Assembly: GCA_030770545.1 (NCBI GenBank)
Contig: CM061102.1
Coordinates: 13,260,501-13,324,500 of the forward strand
Direction: 5' to 3'
DNA length: 64,000 bases
Source: Macropodus opercularis
Taxonomy: Eukaryota > Chordata > Actinopteri > Anabantiformes > Osphronemidae
Numbering within the stretch: position 1 is the first letter of the stretch; every line of letters begins with the position of its first letter. The position numbers and the translations under genes are program-made. Below the pieces are notes generated by a model that was not told the DNA's origin, searched no databases, and saw nothing but the letters and a program-made list of their open reading frames with translations. Below are positions 60,921 to 64,000 of this stretch, in pieces.

Positions 60921-63900
60921 AGACACACAACTGTACCAGGGTTTAATAATCGACAGATGACATGTATATGGATTCACTTGGTGAGACCTGGGTCCATTGT
61001 GACCCATTGGGTTTTCACGACCACGTGGAGAAAGACTGGAAAGAAAAGCCTAATGACACAAGTCAGTTTTCCTCACTTATGCTCCCAGCTGTTGCATCTG
61101 TCTGGGGTTTGGGAGTTTGTAAGGTCCAACACTGTCAGATGATGTCAAAGGGTAAATTTGACTTGCAACAGCATGTGAAGACACGCTCAAGAATAGTGGT
61201 TAATTTGCTGTTTCACATCTTTGCAAATAACACATTTAGGATGAATAAAAACATATACAACTCAACAGAAGTATATGCCTTTTGTTTCTATATTACATCC
61301 GCATTCACGCAAGCAAGCGGTTTAACATTTTTGGGTGAAATTATCTGCAGAAAGCCAATCAGCTGACGCCAAACAGGTGCAGAAACTAATAGCTTAGCAT
61401 GCATTAGCTACTCTGGCTCTGTCCAAGGTTAAATAAATCCAGCCTATTTCTTGGCAGGCAAGACTTGATTTCCTGCAGTTTGTCACATAGGCAAACAGTC
61501 CCTGAACAGACATAGGGTGGAAACGAATCCTCTTGATTCAACCTTTAAATTCTGGATAATTTCTTCTATAACACAGGGCGAACATGCAACACTTGCATTT
61601 TTGATTTTTACCATTTATTGCAACTGAACTTTATATTTTCCTGCAAACAAAAATACAAGCATCATACAATAGTAATTTGTATACACAGGTATGATGCTAT
61701 TTCCACAGTGTAATTCCAGCAGTACAAGACTAAATACAACTATATGTTTGTTATACATGTGGTTACATCGATATGGACACAACCATCAACCAGTTTCTTA
61801 AACTACGCACAGATTAATATGAATCATTCCATTAGCAGTGCAACGACTTCATCTAAGTTTGCATCGAGGCTAAAACAATGCTTAAAATTTAAAAAGTAAA
61901 TTGCTTCGCTTTAGTGAACATGAACATTTGCTGAACTTTATCACAAGTCAGTCAGAGTTCGCTTGCCTGTAACTTACAGTTACCACACTCTTGCATCCTC
62001 ATCACGTCTGACTGTGCTACAAATGAGTCTGATCGCGCTGAAAATATGTCTTCATTTAAAACGCTTTTCAATCTTACCACCTGAAATGCTTCATCCAACC
62101 ATCTTCTAACGTGTTATTATCATTAACCCCCATAACTGTAGAGCATGTTCATTAATGCTACTTGATTTACACAAGGCAAAGCTAAAGAAAGCAGCGGTCA
62201 GTGTTTGTATAGGGCGTTCAGGGACCATGCATTGTGTAGGTCAAATGAATTTCAAGCACCCACTGGGTGGTCTTATCAGTCACACACAGCCAGTGAATCA
62301 CGGACCTCTTGTACATGAACTAGTTCAGTCTTGTCAGACCGTGAACTTGTGTGACTCAAAATTCCGAAACCGTGAACTATGGACACAAACTAGTTTATTG
62401 TAATCTGTGTGAATTGAACTTTGAGCTAGATATTGCAAAGTGTTAACTTACACAATAGTGTGATCCAGTGCCAATTAGACCAACCAATTAACCTAAGAGC
62501 AGCGCTGGATGCACTGCAGCTTGCACTTACAGGTTGAAAGTGGTTTTGTGACGTCTCTGTCGCCGTTTTTGTTTCACACTTCAGCATTTCCGTCCTCCTT
62601 TGTTACTGATGGCCTTAATGGTGTTACTGTACCTAAATCAAAACAGTTTAAACACAAATGTTTAAAAAATTAACAGCAAAAATAAACACAAGGACCATAC
62701 TTTGTACTCTAGGGTTGTCGTAACACCTTTTTTGTCAGTTTGACCTGGCACATAACTTATAAAGCATTAACCAATACAATATGCGGGCAGGTCAACCAAG
62801 CTGACTTGCAGATTGGTCCCAGATGTAGCTTTGGGATGCTAAAGAATTTAATTACCAGAAAAGAGAAACATAAACAGTAGTTATGCACTATTCAGACCAA
62901 TTTAGATCTGTTATCAAAGTTTGTAACGTTTGTTAGAATAACTACGCTAATCTGTTATCATAGACATGAGGGTAGCGTCTAAAATCAGTTGTTGCTACTG
63001 TGATCCTCTAATTCTTGTTTGAACGAATTGTGTGACAGGCGGGGTACAGTGTGGCCAGGTGAAATGCGTGAACTGTTGCGAACTGATTTAATCAAAGCAG
63101 GGAGTCGTCCGTTTTACACCCAGTCAGATGTGCCGCAAACTGCTCATGTAGTAAAGAAGCTCTCGGCTGGGCTGTTTCCTCAGAGCGACCCTGGCAACAT
63201 AATTGGACGACTGATGCGAGGTGTTCGTGTGAGGGGGTGGGGTTAGGAACATGCAACTTACATGAAGTGAAACCAAGTTAATTATTTATGTGGTTAATAA
63301 TTAAAAAAATAGGGTAATTCAATCAGAAAAGCTCGTTCTTTATTCACGCTCTTCACACAAGTATTGTCTAATATTGGTAAATCTTTTCGTGCTCATCAAT
63401 CTAGAGACACTGATATCAGTAACACTTAATGAAATATCACTCATGCATACGTAGTAAAGATGAATATCTTATTCTTATTAAATATGAATATGTCATTCAC
63501 TTTCTAAATCACACATTAAGGGTTCAGAGCGTGCTTTTTGATCAGGTTCCCAAATGATAAAACTGTCTGTGAACTTTGGCAGATACTTTTTATAGATGAT
63601 GGCAGGACTCTGATATTTCAAAATGAAATGACTGACAAACTGGGCAATGCCCCAGTCCTTTCAACACCGTCTAGACAAGTCTCTGTGCGCGTGTGTGTGC
63701 TTTAAAAATGCTGACTGAAGTGAACATTTACAGCAATACTGTGATGCAAAAGTAACTGTGCTGGACACTCCTGGCAAAGACGAGGCAAACTCTCATGGGA
63801 CTGAATAACGTGCTGTCATTTTACTTTTATCACCATTCTAACGGTTTGTGTCTAATAGAAGATGCAGAGATTAAAAATATGTTGGAAGGGTCTGTGAAAA

Positions 63901-64000
63901 GCATGCAAGGCTTGTGGCGGTGGCGATGGCGAGGCGGTTATTCACGTGTTGGACTGGGACCTGCTGTTTGCGCAGCGCTGCTGACAGCTGATAACTGTTT
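60921..64000. other. Right-hand flank downstream of MOGAT2
   Basis: AT-rich sequence with no named gene. A minus-strand AATAAA (plus-strand TTTATT at about 61614) and a possible last exon at 62581-62626 suggest the 3' end of a minus-strand gene that begins beyond the window, but this is weak. The final 100 bases on the plus strand (tggcgatggcgaggcggtta) look like a tRNA A-box-like region and may be the cut start of a SINE. Confidence 0.4.
62581..62626 (-). other. Possible terminal coding exon of an unidentified minus-strand gene
   Basis: On the minus strand an acceptor (tttaggtacag) is followed by an open segment coding NTIKAISNKGGRKC and a stop. About 960 bases downstream is an AATAAA. No upstream partner exon could be recognised in the window, and the peptide is not one I know. 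Confidence 0.25.

Noticed and set aside
63019..63246. 75-codon plus-strand frame in the right flank
   Set aside because: No homology I recognise, no splice or promoter context; composition is not clearly coding.

Overview
The window is vertebrate nuclear DNA, almost certainly from a teleost fish. It holds seven multi-exon or intron-bearing protein genes with canonical GT-AG junctions. Many introns are short (about 80-300 bases), intergenic spaces are small, and the coding regions align well with my memory of human orthologues. (CA)n runs and short inverted-repeat elements of teleost type lie between genes. I rebuilt exons by hand from splice consensus, phase and family knowledge; every reconstructed CDS has a length divisible by three.

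Layout. 1-1.5 kb: 3' flank of PRDM15 with two foldback repeats and a CA microsatellite. 1.5-8.75 kb, minus: PRDM15, 23 coding exons, PR domain plus 16 zinc fingers. About 9.0-9.4 kb: its GC-rich promoter with a ZNF143-type site. 9.9-21.9 kb, minus: C2CD2, 13 coding exons and a 2-kb 3' UTR. 21.9-22.8 kb: a shared promoter with a strong ZNF143-type site. 22.84-23.58 kb, plus: ATG101, two exons. 25.0-29.8 kb, minus: ZBTB21, one coding exon, with a noncoding first exon and CpG-rich promoter near 32.2 kb. 33.66-40.95 kb, plus: UMODL1, 17 exons. 41-47 kb: no confidently assignable gene, only weak coding-like fragments. 47.0-54.1 kb, minus: MAP6, 3 exons. 56.0-60.9 kb, plus: MOGAT2, 6 exons. 61-64 kb: no gene identified, one possible terminal exon.

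The order PRDM15-C2CD2-ZBTB21-UMODL1 is the order on human 21q22.3, and MAP6-MOGAT2 are neighbours on human 11q13.5. ATG101 (human 12q13) sits inside the first block. The window therefore joins three ancestral neighbourhoods. The genes do not form one pathway: two are nuclear zinc-finger regulators (PRDM15, ZBTB21), one an autophagy-initiation subunit (ATG101), one a probable membrane-contact lipid-binding protein (C2CD2), one an extracellular ZP protein (UMODL1), one a microtubule stabiliser (MAP6) and one an intestinal lipid acyltransferase (MOGAT2). I saw no convincing new biological system. The best leads are the matched ZNF143-type sites at neighbouring promoters, a GC-AG intron in PRDM15, module differences in UMODL1, and unassigned coding-like fragments at 42-45 kb and 62.6 kb.
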